From Calliopum simillimum (lineage: Eukaryota; Arthropoda; Insecta; Diptera; Lauxaniidae), in assembly GCA_951812925.1 (NCBI GenBank), contig OX638368.1, positions 150,088,492 to 150,152,491 of the forward strand: DNA of 64,000 bases, written 5' to 3'. Shown piece after piece: positions 1 through 10,948 of the stretch (positions are counted from its first letter, which is position 1; every line of letters begins with the position of its first letter). Under the pieces are notes generated by a model. It was not told the origin of the DNA and searched no databases. It saw nothing but the letters and a program-made list of their open reading frames with translations. Position numbers and translations under genes: made by a program.

Positions 1-978
1 GAATTAACTTCATTTGTGGTTTCATAGCCGATTTGAAACTGAAGTATTACACTTGAGTTGAATACGTATTATGAATTTAGTTCTTTCGATATTTTAACTT
101 AAGTTCACTCATGCACAGACATACATATTTCTAAGATGTTTAAGTCTTCTTGACTTTAATCACTAATATTTTTCCAATGGGCCTTACCACGAATAAACAT
201 TCTGAGCATTTTACCTCAGACTGCAATAGAGAAAAAAATCATGATAAGGACAAATGAATACGCAAAAGAACAGAATTCTAATATACAGCAAACACATGTA
301 ATGTTGACCAACATCTTTATCTGGACAATTAATTTATAAAACTTTTGTACTTTGAGATTTATCATATATTCAGGATTCAAAACATTTCAGCACCTCTGAT
401 TCCATCGCATTCCAATTTAGAAATTTAAATAAGTATCAATGTTAAAATATTAACTTATATGTTTGCAAATATGCATGAAATTTTAAGTTAAATTGGAAAA
501 TGGGCTTTAGGTCGGTATTTTAAATTTGTTTAATAACTTCCAACTGTTTATATTCAAAGAAGTCAATTAATCATTCACATTAAATTGGAAAATCATACAA
601 ATGACCATGAAGACATTAATAATAATACCAACTGCAACAATATACAAAGATATATATGTATGTGCATAACAATTATTTATGAACAAAAAAACAATGACAA
701 TAGGCGATAATTGAGTCCGAAATCGAAACTTAAATGACAAATTGAAAAAACAATAAGCCAGCAGCTACTTTGTTTACTATAACCACAATGAGTCACAACC
801 ACTGAAAAGGAAGCACGAGTGACTGATACGATGATAATACAATAACAATGGGAACTTATCATAGTACCCACATAAAAGTGATAAAACTAAATGGTTCCAA
901 ATACGTTCAATAAGGTTACTGAATCTTGAGAAAATTCGTAATTTTTTTACGTCAAAAGTGAATGACAATCATGATGTG
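1..978. other. AT-rich non-coding stretch
   Basis: I see no gene, RNA gene or repeat here. The short open frames are low-complexity and lie on the minus strand without recognisable motifs. It ends at the terminal inverted repeat of the nested MITE at 979. Confidence 0.6.
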
Positions 979-1152
979 CAAACTTGTGCGTCTTGCATAA
1001 AAGTTTCATTTTCACTAAATTTAGTGATAGTGAAAAAGTGTTCACTATCTAAAAATTTATTTAGTGTTAGTGAAAAATTGTTCACTACCCAAAAATGTAT
1101 TTTGTGTATTGAAGTTTCTCAATATCACTAAATTTAGTTAACAATCTATCTG

Positions 1153-2450
1153 CAGGGTGGCTGATTCGAACTGTTACCAACTTCAGATAGACTTATCTGA
1201 CAGATGGAACATGACAGCTGTCTAAAAATTGGCATTATGTTAGTTCATTCTATTGTCAACAAGTAACCAAAAGCATTTGCGCGTCAATTTATTGAAAATA
1301 AAAAATTTTCGAAATGGAATTCAAACGTAATAGTGTGATTGCTCTTTATTTGGCTGGAAAATCGCAACCAGCAATTGTTCGTGAGCTGAAACATTTAAAA
1401 GTGAATAAAATGTTTGTGTATCGGACCATAACACGTTACGTTGCCAAACGACATGGTGGTGGTCGGAAAATAACTGCAACATCACCAGAAATGGTTCGAA
1501 AGGTGAAGGCCAGAATTGAGCGAAATCCGAGACGCAGTGGCAGACAAATGGCTGCCGAGCTGAAAATATCGCGTGAACAAATGCAACACATATTGTCAAA
1601 CAAGCTCGGACTAAAGGCCCTCAAGTTCCAAAAGGCGCATGATCTCACTCCTGCTCAAAAAAAAGTTAGGCTCGATAGAGCCAAGGAGTTGTTGCGCTTG
1701 CACGCCGCCGGAAATCTGTCACAAATTGTCTTCTCTGATGAGAAAAATGACTGTATCCAGCAATATTTAAACAAACAAAATGATCGGGTTTACTTGACAG
1801 AGAGGTCCTACGAAAATTTGAATGTTCGTTTGGCCACCAGGACGCAGGCACCACCGCATGTGATGGTTTGGGCTGCAGTGACTGCTGATGGGCGCTCACC
1901 ACTCGTTTTTTTTGGCCGCTGGCGTCAAAGTAAACGCCCAGGTGTATCGTGAATCAGTGTTGGAGGGTGCTTTACTACCGTGGGCACGCAAACATTTCGG
2001 TCGCAAGCCATGGACATTCAACAAGACCCGGCACCGTCACACAAAGCTCGTGTGAATCAAGAATGGTTAGAAAAAAACGTTCCTAGCTTCATTTCTGCTC
2101 AACAATGGCTCTCAAATTCGCCTGATGCGAATCCGCTGGATTTCTCAATCTGGGGTATGTTGGACAGTAAGGTATTGACTAAAAAATACCAGAGCGTTGA
2201 TGCGCTAAAAGTGGCCCTTCAACGAGAATGGCGCAAACTTCCACAAAATCAAATTCGTGCAGCATGCGACTCGTTCTTCGACCGTCTACGGGCCATAGTT
2301 AAGGCCAAAGGTGGCCATATCGAAAATCTCAAGTAGATTCTTAAAATTTGAACATTTCCCAACAATTATAGCGTTTGATCAATAAAATCTGTGCATGGAA
2401 ACTAAAAATATAGTCTTTTGAATTGGCAACACTTCGAATCAGCTACCCTG
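1153..2450 (+). mobile_element. maT-type (Tc1/mariner superfamily) transposon
   Basis: A 1298-bp element with about 26-bp terminal inverted repeats: CAGGGTGGCTGATTCGAA at 1153 and the inverse of CAGGGTAGCTGATTCGAA ending at 2450. The right end is followed by TA; the matching left dinucleotide now reads TG. It carries one transposase gene with two frame disruptions. The DD37D spacing of its catalytic residues places it in the maT group. It is inserted near the 5' tip of the Helitron that starts at 1145. Confidence 0.88.
1314..2336 (+). pseudogene. maT transposase, frameshifted
   Basis: A DDE transposase that would bind its own TIRs and cut and paste the element at TA sites. An N-terminal helix-turn-helix region (residues about 5-110) is followed by the first catalytic Asp in FSDEK (D142; codon at 1737). 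The second Asp lies in QQD (codon at 2025) and the third in NPLDFSIW, with 37 residues between the last two, which is the maT signature. The frame is lost at a run of eight T (about 1906-1913), giving a stop at 1950-1952. It is regained near 2018 where one base appears to be missing. About 37 codons are therefore read out of frame; both outer parts lie in the same frame. Otherwise the length, near 340 codons, is normal. Inactive copy. Confidence 0.88.
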
Positions 2451-2629
2451 TATATATATAAAAATGACTGTGTGTCTGAAGCATTATCACTTGGAAACCA
2501 TTCGTCCAATTGAGCTGAAAATTTGAAAATGAGTATATATTAGGTATGGGAATGTTTTTATGCTATACACGAAGGTTTCCGAAGACCACCCGAAGGCTTA
2601 ATAGTCAAAACGAAGAATATCTAGGTACA

Positions 2630-2949
2630 ACTTGGCCAGCTTTCTGTCAAGATAAAACCGACTACCTTCTGTCTTTATCTCGTAAAACATGTAGAACTGT
2701 TGTAGGAACCATCACTGGACACTGTCTTATTGGTTATCATGCTCATAGAATGGGCATTCTAGCGGATAATAGGTGTCGGTGGTGTAATGAAGACTGTGCT
2801 TTTGTCCAGCGCTTTGCAGAACCAGATTTAAAACCCTTGGACAAATGTTTTTTAACAATCTTGAAGAACTTTCAGATACTGGTCTAAAACCAATCAAAAA
2901 CTTCGCAATAGCTTCTAAAGCTTTCACGCTTAAGCCTGAAGAGGGCTGA
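2630..2949 (+). pseudogene. LINE ORF2 C-terminus (RNase H/knuckle tail)
   Basis: The frame starting TTWPAFCQDK leads into LSRKTCRTVVGTITGHC and CRWCNEDC. This is the C-terminal pattern of RNase-H-bearing LINE polyproteins: a threonine-glycine-histidine-cysteine motif followed by a Cys-x2-Cys knuckle. After NEDC the frame changes, with a small deletion where a HLLC-type segment is expected. A second frame then continues CPALCRTRFKTLG to a TGA at 2947-2949. It encodes no complete domain and is dead. An LOA or I-type family is likely; the exact clade is uncertain. Confidence 0.75.
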
Positions 2950-3072
2950 AACCCCATTATTACATCTAAGTAATTAATTACATCTACGTGACTCAACGTC
3001 CGGGATGATGTGGTATCACTATGGACCTTTTTGGTCTATGTGTGGCTAACTTGCCGCCACTTAAACCTAAAC
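2630..3072 (+). mobile_element. 5'-truncated non-LTR retrotransposon 3' end
   Basis: A short LINE insertion flanked by a 9-bp target duplication, ctaggtaca (2621-2629 and 3073-3081), inside one unit of the 123-bp Helitron repeat. It contains the end of an ORF2 with an RNase-H/zinc-knuckle tail, then a 3' UTR ending in TTAAACCTAAACC, a simple-repeat tail like those of I/LOA-type elements. 5' truncation is normal for target-primed reverse transcription. Confidence 0.8.
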
Positions 3073-3937
3073 CTAGGTACACTAGATGGAAAATATCTAT
3101 GGCAAGCTTTCAACAAGTTTTAACTGATAGTTTTTTGGAATACCCGAAGTTTGCCGAAGGTCACCCGAGGGCTTCATAGTCAAAACGAAGAATATCTAGG
3201 TATACGAGAGGGAAAAAATCTATGGTGAATCATCAATAAACTTCAACTGATAGTTTTTTGGAACACCCGATGGTTCCCGAAGGTCACCCGAAGGCTTCAT
3301 AATCAAAACGAAGAATATCTTGGTACACAAGAGGGAAAAAATCTATGGTGAACTATCAACAAATTTTAATTGATAGTTTTTTGGAATACCCGATGCTTCC
3401 CGAAGGTCACCCGAAGGCTTCATAGTCAAAACGAAGAATATCTAGATGTACTACAGGAAAAACATCTAAGGCAAACTATCAACAAACCTTAATTGATGGT
3501 TTCCTGGGACACTCCAGCTATGCCATTGCCAATTTTTAAGATGGTTTGAAATGAAATTAACTTTCTCAAATACTTAATTGTTTATTGGTGACGTGGCAGT
3601 GGCGTAAATCAAAATTTTATCCCTATATACCTTATAAGCTATTGGGAATCAAAAAACAAAACAAACATGCCTAGCGAAGCGGGCAAAGAAGGCTAGTTTT
3701 CAATAAAAACTCCACTAAATTTCATTAAATTCAATGAAACCAATTCCCACCATTAAATTAAGTGATAAAGATAAATCTTTCGTTGCCACCAAATCAAATT
3801 TTAATAGTGCAGTTTTTATTGAAAATTGTTAACTAAATTTAGTGATAATGAAAAACATTTCACTACCACAAAATGCATTTTTTGATAGTGATAATGATTT
3901 AGTGAAAATGAAATTTAATGCAAAACACTCAAGTCTG

Positions 3938-4804
3938 ACGAAGAGTACTGTTTTAAAAGTATAATTTTCGGTTTATTACAATCATACATATCTGCAATAT
4001 AGTTAAATGAGCTAAGTTTAAAAATTAAAAACTTGTTTATGGGTTGTGGTCACCAGACTCTTAATATGCGACTCAAACATTTATTGGATAAAACTTAATG
4101 CAAATATGTATTGGGTTTAGTGCAACGAAGTAGAAGAAATTTTATAATACTTCACCCGATAAGTACGCTCCAAACTTATTACTAAGTTGTAGAGTGAGTT
4201 AAAACAAAAAATAATTAACTGTACTATATGAGTCGCTCAGAAGCCAATGCAGTTAAGTCCAATAAACATAAATTGAGAAAATTTGTGTTTTACCCAGATG
4301 AAATTTTGAAACTTACCAAAAAAAAAAAAAATATTAAAAAAATTAAAAAAAAAACTTTTCCTTAACTTTGTTTTTCCCCGAAACTAGTAAATTTTTACCA
4401 AAAAAAAAATAGACATTTTTAAAATTTAATTTAAGTACTGAAAACAGCTTTGTCATTATCCTTACATTTTGGCATGGAATCGAAGAATGGGGAAATTAAG
4501 AAGAGAATTCTCCATTAGAAAGTATGCTCGAAGCATGCTTTTAATCTCTAATAAGACATGTATTTGACTGCAATTTGACAATTCTTGATGCATGCATACT
4601 TTTTATCTGATTCTAGCTTTAAGTACGATTTTTTTCTTAAATTTTCCCCAGTATACATTTTTTTTCCCCAATCTTTTTCTCATAAATTTTGTTTCCACAA
4701 AACTTCTGGAAAAAATTTATTTTCCCCGCAATTGCGAAAAAAAACCCTAATCTGAGAATACTGAAATAATATTACCAAATATTTAAAAGCTATAAAAAAG
4801 GGCG
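3938..4804. other. AT-rich non-coding stretch
   Basis: No gene or recognisable mobile element. It contains several A and T homopolymer runs around 4319-4400 and 4630-4745. Confidence 0.5.
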
Positions 4805-5320
4805 GCTTAATTCCACTTTATCGACTGTTGTTGTTTTTTTTTTTTATTTTTTTTGCCCAAATAGGGCTTTGAAAATTAATCACAACGACAACAAAAACAA
4901 CCTCAGAGCGGATCTACTTTCGGAGATATAGCCATCGGAAGATCGCGATATATCTTTTATAAAAATCGGTATAAATTGGGAACCCCTGGATAGATTTTAA
5001 AAATATTGGTGTCATATGAAAGTTATTTTATGAAGCTATACAATTGCTTTACAAAGTTTTTCAATTTGAGTGATAGTTTTCGAGATATGACAATTTTTCA
5101 AAAATTCACCCCATTTTTTTCCCAAAAAAACTGAATTTATCGCAAAAAATGTATTATTGACCTATAATTTTAACAACTAAATTAGATAGCCCATTTTATA
5201 TCCTTTCATTTGATATGTAACATGTATCTGAAATTGTATCATTAATAAATTTTTATAGAAAAAAACAAAAAGAGACCATATCAATTTTCTTGAAATTAGG
5301 AACTTTAAACAACAATGCCA

Positions 5321-5412
5321 GAACAAACAACAACAACAACAAAAACAACTACTACTAAAACAACAACAACTTGGATACTACTACAACAACAACAACAACA
5401 ACAAAAACAAAG
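5321..5412. repeat. (CAA)n-rich simple repeat
   Basis: Interrupted CAA/ACA runs at the inner end of the left foldback arm, mirrored by GTT/TGTTGT runs near 5620-5675 in the right arm. Confidence 0.8.
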
Positions 5413-5483
5413 AGGATCAGCTACTTATTATACTAAAAAAATGTAAAATTTTTATTAAAAATTGCGCACGCAATTTGGCTAGC

Positions 5484-5622
5484 AAACTATGTGTTGGATA
5501 TATTATAGACTGATCCGCGGCCGAAAGCCGCCGCGAAGCCGGTTTCGGATTTTTGGGAGTTTTAATTCCTGAGCTGCGGCCGCAGGCCGCCCAATTACCC
5601 CTACTCTTATGTAAAATTACTG
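5484..5622 (+). repeat. GC-rich cassette, copy A
   Basis: A GC-rich block in AT-rich surroundings. Landmarks in order: TGTTGGATATATTATAGACT, ACTGATCCGCGGCCGAA, GCCGCCGCGAAGCCGG, CTGCGGCCGCAGGCCGCCC, TTACCCCTACTC, TTATGTAAAATTACTGT. It lies in the loop of the F1 foldback. Related copies are at 7492-7605 and, inverted, at 30058-30190. Read on the minus strand it has an open frame (TVILHKSRG...ACGRSSGIKTPKNP) whose frame is kept in the other two copies. Origin unknown. Confidence 0.85.
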
Positions 5623-6164
5623 TTGTTGTAGTAGTAGTAAAGTTGTTGTTGTCTGTTTTGGCATTGTTGTTGTTTAAAGTTCCAAATTTGAAGAAAATTG
5701 ATTTGGTCCATTTTTGTTTTTTTCTATAAAAATTTATTAATGATGCAATTTCAGATACATAATGCATATCAAATGAAAGGAAATAAATTAGGCTTCCTAA
5801 TTTAGTTATTAAAATTACAGGTTAATAACACATTTTTTGGGAAAAATAACGGTTTTTTGCAAAAAAAATCGGGTGAATTTTTGCAAAATTGTCATATCTC
5901 GAAAACTATCACTCAAATTGAAAAACTTTGTATGGCAATTATATAGTCCGGTAAAATACCTTTCATATGACACCAATATTTTTAAAATCCATCCAGGGGT
6001 TCCCAACTTATACCGATTTTTATAAAAGATATATCCCGATCTGCCGATGACTATATCTCCGAAAGTAGATGTGCTCAGAGGTTGTTGTTGTTGTAATTAA
6101 TTCCCTGAGCCCTATTTGGGCAAAAAAAAAAAAACAACAACAACAGTCGATAAAGTGGAATTGT

Positions 6165-7369
6165 TCCAAAAGGGCTGTTTGACCTAGCAAAAAATTGAAG
6201 TAACGAGTAACCCCTTTAATAAAAATAAGAAAATAAAACATGTACTTAACCACATTGGCTTTTGGGCGACATACCCCGACAATTTGCAGCTTTTTAATAA
6301 ATCTTAAAAACCAAGTTTTTTTTTTACCAAAATTGTAATTTTGTTGATTCGCATGGAATATACGCCTTAAATCAAAAACTTTGTTGTAAGCTCAAAATTA
6401 CACCCAAGATAAAAGTAAACCACCCTGTATTTAAGATGTGATTACTCTGAAAGCCGTCAACCTTGTTGAATTAAAGGAAAGCGAACAATTGATAAAAATT
6501 TGCTGAAACCAAATTTAATATGTATAAATAAAAATTGAGAACCAAATTATCAACGAATCGCAGTGACACAAAGAAAAAAACGCCCTCTACTGCGATGTGG
6601 GACGAATGTTTTAAATCACTTTAAACTTTGATAAAATTACGCAGGATTACACGATTTTAAATAGAAAATAAAAACTGCGATTGAATATTTAAATTGATTT
6701 TAGCAAATTTTTGTTTTTCCAATTTCCACCAAAGTAAATCCTCGAAATTTTTCCATCTTTTTATTGTTATTCAACGACTTCGTACTTTTTATGATCTTGC
6801 TTTTTTTCCATTATTTTTGAATACGTCTCTCCCCACTTATTAAAATTTTCACTAATTAAATTTACTACTTACATTGCGTTTCTTATTCTTTTCTTTTTAT
6901 TTACGCTGCGCAAAATTTATAAATAAATGTTTCAAGACTATGTTCGCAAATTGATGAATGGAGAATTACACAAATTTTATTGTTCACTCTACAGCTTAGA
7001 AATTTACACATGAAAAAATATTCGACGGAAAAGAAAGACAAATCAAAAAGGAAACAAAAGAAATAGCTGCAGCGCAGTCACGTCATTCGATCAAAAAATT
7101 CAACACACGTCAGTTGTCGGTGGTGGATTTTTCGATTTTTCTTGGTAAGATGTTACCAGACTGATAGTTTTATTTGGCTTATTTTATTGTTATTGAAATT
7201 GATCTTGCAATAAAATTGTGGCATTCAAATAAATGGTGTTTACAAAAAAACCTATGTAATTCTAAACTTTAAAAGAATCGGCGAAATTTTGATTTTCCGT
7301 AATGAGCCTGGTCCCGTTTTCCTAAACGGTGACTTTTTCATAAATACAAACCAATATTATTTAGGAAAT
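6165..7369. other. AT-rich non-coding stretch
   Basis: No gene seen. One possible solitary transposon end: the inverse of CAGGGTGGTTTACTTTTATC ends at 6427 and is followed by TA, resembling a Tc1/mariner-type tip. I found no partner end. Confidence 0.4.
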
Positions 7370-7711
7370 GTCTATACGGGGGGACTCGCGTACGCGAAAA
7401 CTCTCAATTAGCTCTCTCTCTCTCTCAATTTACTCAATTAGCGTACGCGAAATCCAGTGAAGTTTTTTCCCCCGGGGAACTTGATTAATTTATGTACTGA
7501 TCCGCGGCCGAAGGCCGTCGCGAAGCCGGTGTTGGATGTCTGACGGGTTTAAATCCTGAACTGCGGCCGCACTTACCCCTACTTTTATGTAAAATTACTG
7601 TTGTAACGAAGCTGCGTCCCGGGGGAAAAAACTTCACTGGATTTCGCGTACGCTAATAGTTTTCGCGTACGCTAATTGAGTTTTCGCGTACGCGAGTCCC
7701 CCCGTATAGAC
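7370..7711. repeat. Foldback with GCGTACGC motifs and GC-rich loop
   Basis: Inverted arms start GTCTATACGGGGGGACTCGC (7370) and end with its inverse at 7711. Each arm holds repeated CGCGTACGCGAAA and TCAATTAGCGTACGCG units, then GAAATCCAGTGAAGTTTTTT and CCCCCGGG. Arm identity is high; the main differences are a TC microsatellite in the left arm and an extra GCGTACGC unit in the right. The loop (about 7485-7610) is GC-rich cassette B. No ORF. The arms share no sequence with the F1 foldback. Confidence 0.85.
7492..7605 (+). repeat. GC-rich cassette, copy B
   Basis: Same landmarks as copy A: ACTGATCCGCGGCCGAAGG, CGCGAAGCCGGTGTTGGAT, CTGCGGCCGCACTTACCCC, TTATGTAAAATTACTGT. Compared with A it lacks nine bases next to GCGGCCGC, a loss that keeps the minus-strand frame. 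It fills the loop of the 7370-7711 foldback. Confidence 0.85.
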
Positions 7712-7969
7712 AGACTCTATTATTTATACAACCTGTTACTACACAAAAAAAATCAAATACTTTTTATCGCGTGGCTCACCATTTTCATCAAAAAGCCTCC
7801 TAAATTAAAATTAATTGAAACCACACGGATTACGGAATAGGAATGTAAGATTCGAAAATGTACACTTATTAAACTACCGGGTCAGCCAAAGAATTTAGTC
7901 GAGCTCTAATTGAAACCATGGTACAATTGCAGAGGTAGCGCCAAAATGACAGAACTCGTTACTTTTTTG

Positions 7970-8325
7970 GGCTTAATTCCACTTTATCAACTGTTGTTGT
8001 TTTTTTATATTTGTTTTGCCCAAATAGGGCTTTGAAAATTAATCACAACGACAACAACAACAACCTCTGAGCGGATCTACTTTCGGAGATATAGCCATCG
8101 GAAGATCGGGATATATCTTTTATAAAAATCGGTATAAGTTGGGAACCCCTGGATAGATTTTTAAAACATTGGTGTCATATGAAAGGTATTTTATGGAGCT
8201 ATACAATTGATATACAAAGTTTTTCAATTTGAGTGATAGTTTTCGAGATATGACAATTTTTCAAAAATTCACCCCATTTTTTTCCCAAAAAAACTGCATT
8301 TTTCCCAAAAAATGTATTATATGAA
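7970..8325 (+). repeat. Solitary F1 foldback arm
   Basis: About 350 bp that align with the left arm of the 4805 foldback, from GGCTTAATTCCACTTTATC through GGAGATATAGCCATCGGAAG and GGTGTCATATGAAAGGTA to AAAAAATGTATTAT. No inverted partner is found nearby, so it is either a half element or the ancestral unit from which the foldback formed. Confidence 0.8.
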
Positions 8326-8422
8326 AGCGGTCCCTCCGCTACCATTGCACTGATTCCGAAAATCTTCATATTTTTTCATATTTAGTGTGACAACACTGCA
8401 AGCAAATTTGAAATGTGGTGAA

Positions 8423-8713
8423 ACCAACGACGTATATAAATAAGATACCCAAATTCTATTCGTTTGACTTACTCGCTGGTCTGTGCAATTTGGTTAGACA
8501 CAAATAAAGCTGCTGAAAGCGGAATAAAATGTTGCTATGCCAACGCTGCGTTCGATTTCCTGAAAATTTTATACTAAACAGACGCAGAATTCGAAAAACA
8601 AACGCATTTCGACATATCGTTTGTCCGCTTTCAGCAACATTTCATCAATTTTACCAAATTCCACAGACCGTAGTAAAGAACTGTGTATCTTGATAAAAAT
8701 ATACGTCGTTGGT
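8423..8713. repeat. Inverted repeat (MITE-like), about 110-bp arms
   Basis: The left arm begins ACCAACGACGTATAT and contains GCTGAAAGCGG and AATGTTGCT. The right arm is the inverse and ends CGTCGTTGGT at 8713. Matches are interrupted by indels. No ORF of note; the few open frames across it are frame shadows of the repeat. Confidence 0.7.
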
Positions 8714-9366
8714 GAAACACAAAGAAGAAACAGAAGACGATAAAAGTACAGAGAAATCGAGAACATATGCATATTAAAAGGAATACGCAATTAAATAGTT
8801 CAGCACCATTGCTCATGGAAAATGCATTGAAAGCAAAACCAATAATAAGTAGATTTTACACAAAACACCATAGATTATATTCTTTATGTTTGCTTTTGCT
8901 GACGCCAATTGTGTTTTTTCCCTAACAACTTTATCTGTCATCAATGACGAATTCGCTTTTTTTTTCACATAACAAAAAAAAACTTCCTTTTGATTTTTCC
9001 ACAGTTTTTTCAACAATTTGATACATTTTAAGCAAATGAAATACTAACATTATGTTGTTTTTCACTTGATACACAATTTTCACAATAATTTGAGTATAAA
9101 ATTAATTTTTTATCACTAATACGAAAATTTACTTTTTGCTCGTCATAAATTTACAAAACAAAAGTTACAAATTTACACGAAACAAAATGGAAACAAGTTT
9201 CGTCGAGGTGTATTTTACTTGCATTGAATAGCAGCACTGCCAGTTGGGATAAAAAACGGAAAAGAATTTGTGTTGACATCAGTGCTGCCAAGTGTGAGGA
9301 ATTCCTCAAAATCGGAGGAATTCAGAATCCATTCATATGTTCGCAATGTTTAGAAGTTAATTTTTT
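8714..9366. other. Non-coding stretch
   Basis: No gene seen. A small local symmetry (GAGGAATTCCTC then GGAGGAATTC) occurs near 9296-9325. Confidence 0.4.
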
Positions 9367-10425
9367 CTAGGTCATTTTACATTTTTACTGTACCACAGGG
9401 TTTAGCATTATCACCGCTTTTATATTCTCTACACACTTCCGACTTTAAATCTTCTCCTTATGTTGACTTAGCTTTTTATGCAGATGACAGCGCTTTGATA
9501 ATATCGGGTAAAGTATCTAATGCTATTTGTTAGGTCTCCGCATAATATATTTGCATTCTTTTATTTCTTTTCAATATTTTATAAAGCATATCGATACTTC
9601 ATTATTTTTAAATGTTAAAATTACTCATCTCAAAGACTTTAACTGTAAATTTCCAATACATAAGAATTTTTTGTACTCAAACTTCCAACATTCTCTAATT
9701 TGTAATTCAAGGTCAACAATTTTGAATGTAATTTTTAAGACAATAAAGTCAGTTTGATTTTTTTACTCGCGCGGTAAGCACGATCCCCCAAAACTCTCGT
9801 CTTTTTTTTGGACTTAGCAGAAAAACGCTTCTGCATTAACACTATTGTTAAAAAAATGCAGGGTGCTCTATCCAAAGCTACTAAATATTTGACAAGTGGA
9901 AAATTAAAGTTAATAGTGAAAAAACCCAAGCTATAATATTTCCACTCAACAAAGAGAATTCCCACTAGACCATTTTCAGTACAAGTGAACTTTATACCAT
10001 TTTCAAACTCAGTCAAGTATTTAGGAGTTATTCTTCATGAGAAGTTCATATTTAAACCGCACATTGAAAGCATCTGCATTAAAGCAACTAGATGCAGCAG
10101 AAGTCTTTATTCGCTTATGAATAAAAAAATCTAAACTAAGCATTAAAAACAAAATGCTACTCTACAAATTATATATTAGGCCAATTCTGACTTATGCTTG
10201 TCCCGTTTGGAAAAATTGTGCAAATACTAATTTAAAACGACTTTAAATTATACAAAATAAGAATTTAAAAACAATTTTTGGTTTACCGCAAAGGTTTTCA
10301 ACATCAGAGTTGCATACGATAGCACAAGAAAAAACGATTTCAAATGACATTAATGATATGAGCCTGTCATTTTTTAACAAATGCAGGCCTTCAACCTACG
10401 CGCTTATACGGAGTTTACAATAAGC
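9367..10425 (+). pseudogene. Jockey-clade non-LTR retrotransposon RT remnant
   Basis: The C-terminal half of a Jockey-type ORF2, broken by stops and a solo LTR. The first piece reads VPQGLALSPLLYSLHTSDF and then FYADDSALIISG, the reverse transcriptase VPQG and [Y/F]ADD motifs. After the solo LTR (9528-9841) it resumes with MQGALSKATKY, SEKTQAIIFPLNK, NSVKYLGVILHEKF and FKPHIESICIKATRC. Later frames give the YACPVW and LPQRFSTSELHTIA region of Jockey proteins. It ends near MSLSFFNKCRPSTYALIRS with a stop at about 10424, followed by an AT-rich 3' UTR. Several frameshifts and stops; inactive. Confidence 0.85.
9528..9841 (+). mobile_element. Solo LTR (314 bp)
   Basis: Begins TGTTAGG and ends ATTAACA, with the short inverted tips TGTTA/TAACA usual for LTRs. 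A 5-bp target duplication, ctatt, flanks it (9523-9527 and 9842-9846). It interrupts the Jockey reading frame between the RT FYADD block and the next conserved block, and removing it rejoins them. An AATAAA signal lies near 9740. It does not resemble the 183-bp LTR of the gypsy element at 10949. Orientation is judged from the AATAAA signal. Confidence 0.8.
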
Positions 10426-10948
10426 AGGTTTTTTGTTCCTCTATTTATTATAGTGGAACGAAAAACCTGACTTAATGATTTCCTTTATCTAGTATTATTA
10501 TAATATTATTATAGGTTTTTACTAGCTAACTTTAACTGTACTATAGTAATTTTCAGAGGAAAATTCCAAACGCTGTATTTCAAAGAGCATATCTTTTAGA
10601 CCATTTGGAACAGATACAGTTTAGCTTCCAACCGAAATTGATTTTAAACCAAATATTTTCTTATGTGTTTTTGAAATCTTAGAATAAATAAGGAATCAAA
10701 AAGTGTCGCTCGGATCTGGTTTCGGAGATATAGACGTCGGAAGTTGCGGGTATAGCTTTTCTAAAAATTTATAGGGTAAGGGAGGGAAATATGGACCACC
10801 CATCTTTCTTTTTTAAATAAAACCCAAAATACATAAAACAAAACAATTAATTTTATGCCATTCATTAAAGGAAACACTTTACCTTTATTCTGATTCACTT
10901 TTAGATAAATATCTCATCAGGATAAAGAAAAAAAATTAAAAAACTGAA
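10426..10948. other. Non-coding stretch with an F1 foldback fragment
   Basis: About 10704-10777 carries GGTTTCGGAGATATAGACGT and nearby sequence related to the F1 foldback arms. The rest is AT-rich with no gene seen. It ends at the target duplication ctgaa (10944-10948) of the gypsy element. Confidence 0.5.

Larger units (their letters stand above)
2543..3530. repeat. 123-bp tandem repeats of the Helitron body
   Basis: Units containing TTTTTTGGAA...CCCGAAGGTCACCCGA...CAAAACGAAGAATATCT recur with exact 123-bp spacing (anchor positions 3131, 3254, 3377, 3500). A further unit upstream is cut by the LINE insertion at 2630. About 4.5 units in all. Internal minisatellites are common in non-autonomous fly Helitrons. 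Confidence 0.85.
1145..3696 (+). mobile_element. Non-autonomous Helitron carrying a maT and a LINE insertion
   Basis: The 5' tip is TCTAT (1145), fitting the TC start of Helitrons. The 3' tip is CTAG (3693-3696) followed by T, and a small GC-rich hairpin (GCC...GGGC, 3669-3684) lies just upstream, as Helitrons require. Insertion between A (1144) and T (3697) is supported independently: the other arm of the surrounding MITE contains the uninterrupted sequence GTTAACAATTTTCAATAAAA. The body consists of 123-bp tandem repeats. No Rep/helicase ORF is present, so movement depended on a partner. Length without the inserts is about 0.8 kb. The maT element sits in the TATATA run of its 5' end. Confidence 0.75.
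979..3937. mobile_element. Long-TIR MITE interrupted by a Helitron
   Basis: The outermost element of a nest. The left arm (979-1144, continuing at 3697) and the right arm (about 3745-3937) are imperfect inverted copies of each other, rich in CACTAAATTTAGTGA and GTTAACAATTTTCAATAAAA. Tips read CAAACTTGTG and, inverted, CAGACTTGAG. Without the inserted DNA the element would be about 400 bp and almost wholly a hairpin. The flanking 8-mers atgatgtg (971-978) and acgaagag (3938-3945) match at 5 of 8 positions, which could be a decayed 8-bp target duplication of the hAT or P kind; that family call is only a guess. It has no coding capacity of its own. Confidence 0.7.
4805..6164. repeat. Large foldback element (family F1) with GC-rich loop
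   Basis: Two arms of about 560 bp face each other. The left arm runs from CTTAATTCCACTTTATCGAC (about 4805) to the CAA-rich stretch near 5370. The right arm runs from about 5619 to GTCGATAAAGTGGAATT (about 6160). Arms share the marker TTTCGGAGATATAGCCATC, TGGTGTCATATGAAAG and TATCTCGAAAACTATCACTC. They differ by many substitutions and small indels, so this is not recent. The loop (about 5370-5618) holds a GC-rich cassette. No transposase is present. A transcript across it would fold into a very long hairpin. Confidence 0.85.

Noticed and set aside
5417..5767. 116-codon minus-strand ORF
   Set aside because: It is the GC-rich cassette frame extended by chance into the CAA-rich foldback arm; only the cassette part recurs elsewhere.
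6390..6429. Solitary Tc1/mariner-like tip CAGGGTGGTTTAC
   Set aside because: No opposite end or transposase remnant nearby, so kept only as a note.
8430..8470. TATATAAATA as a core promoter
   Set aside because: It lies within the arm of an inverted repeat and no gene follows.
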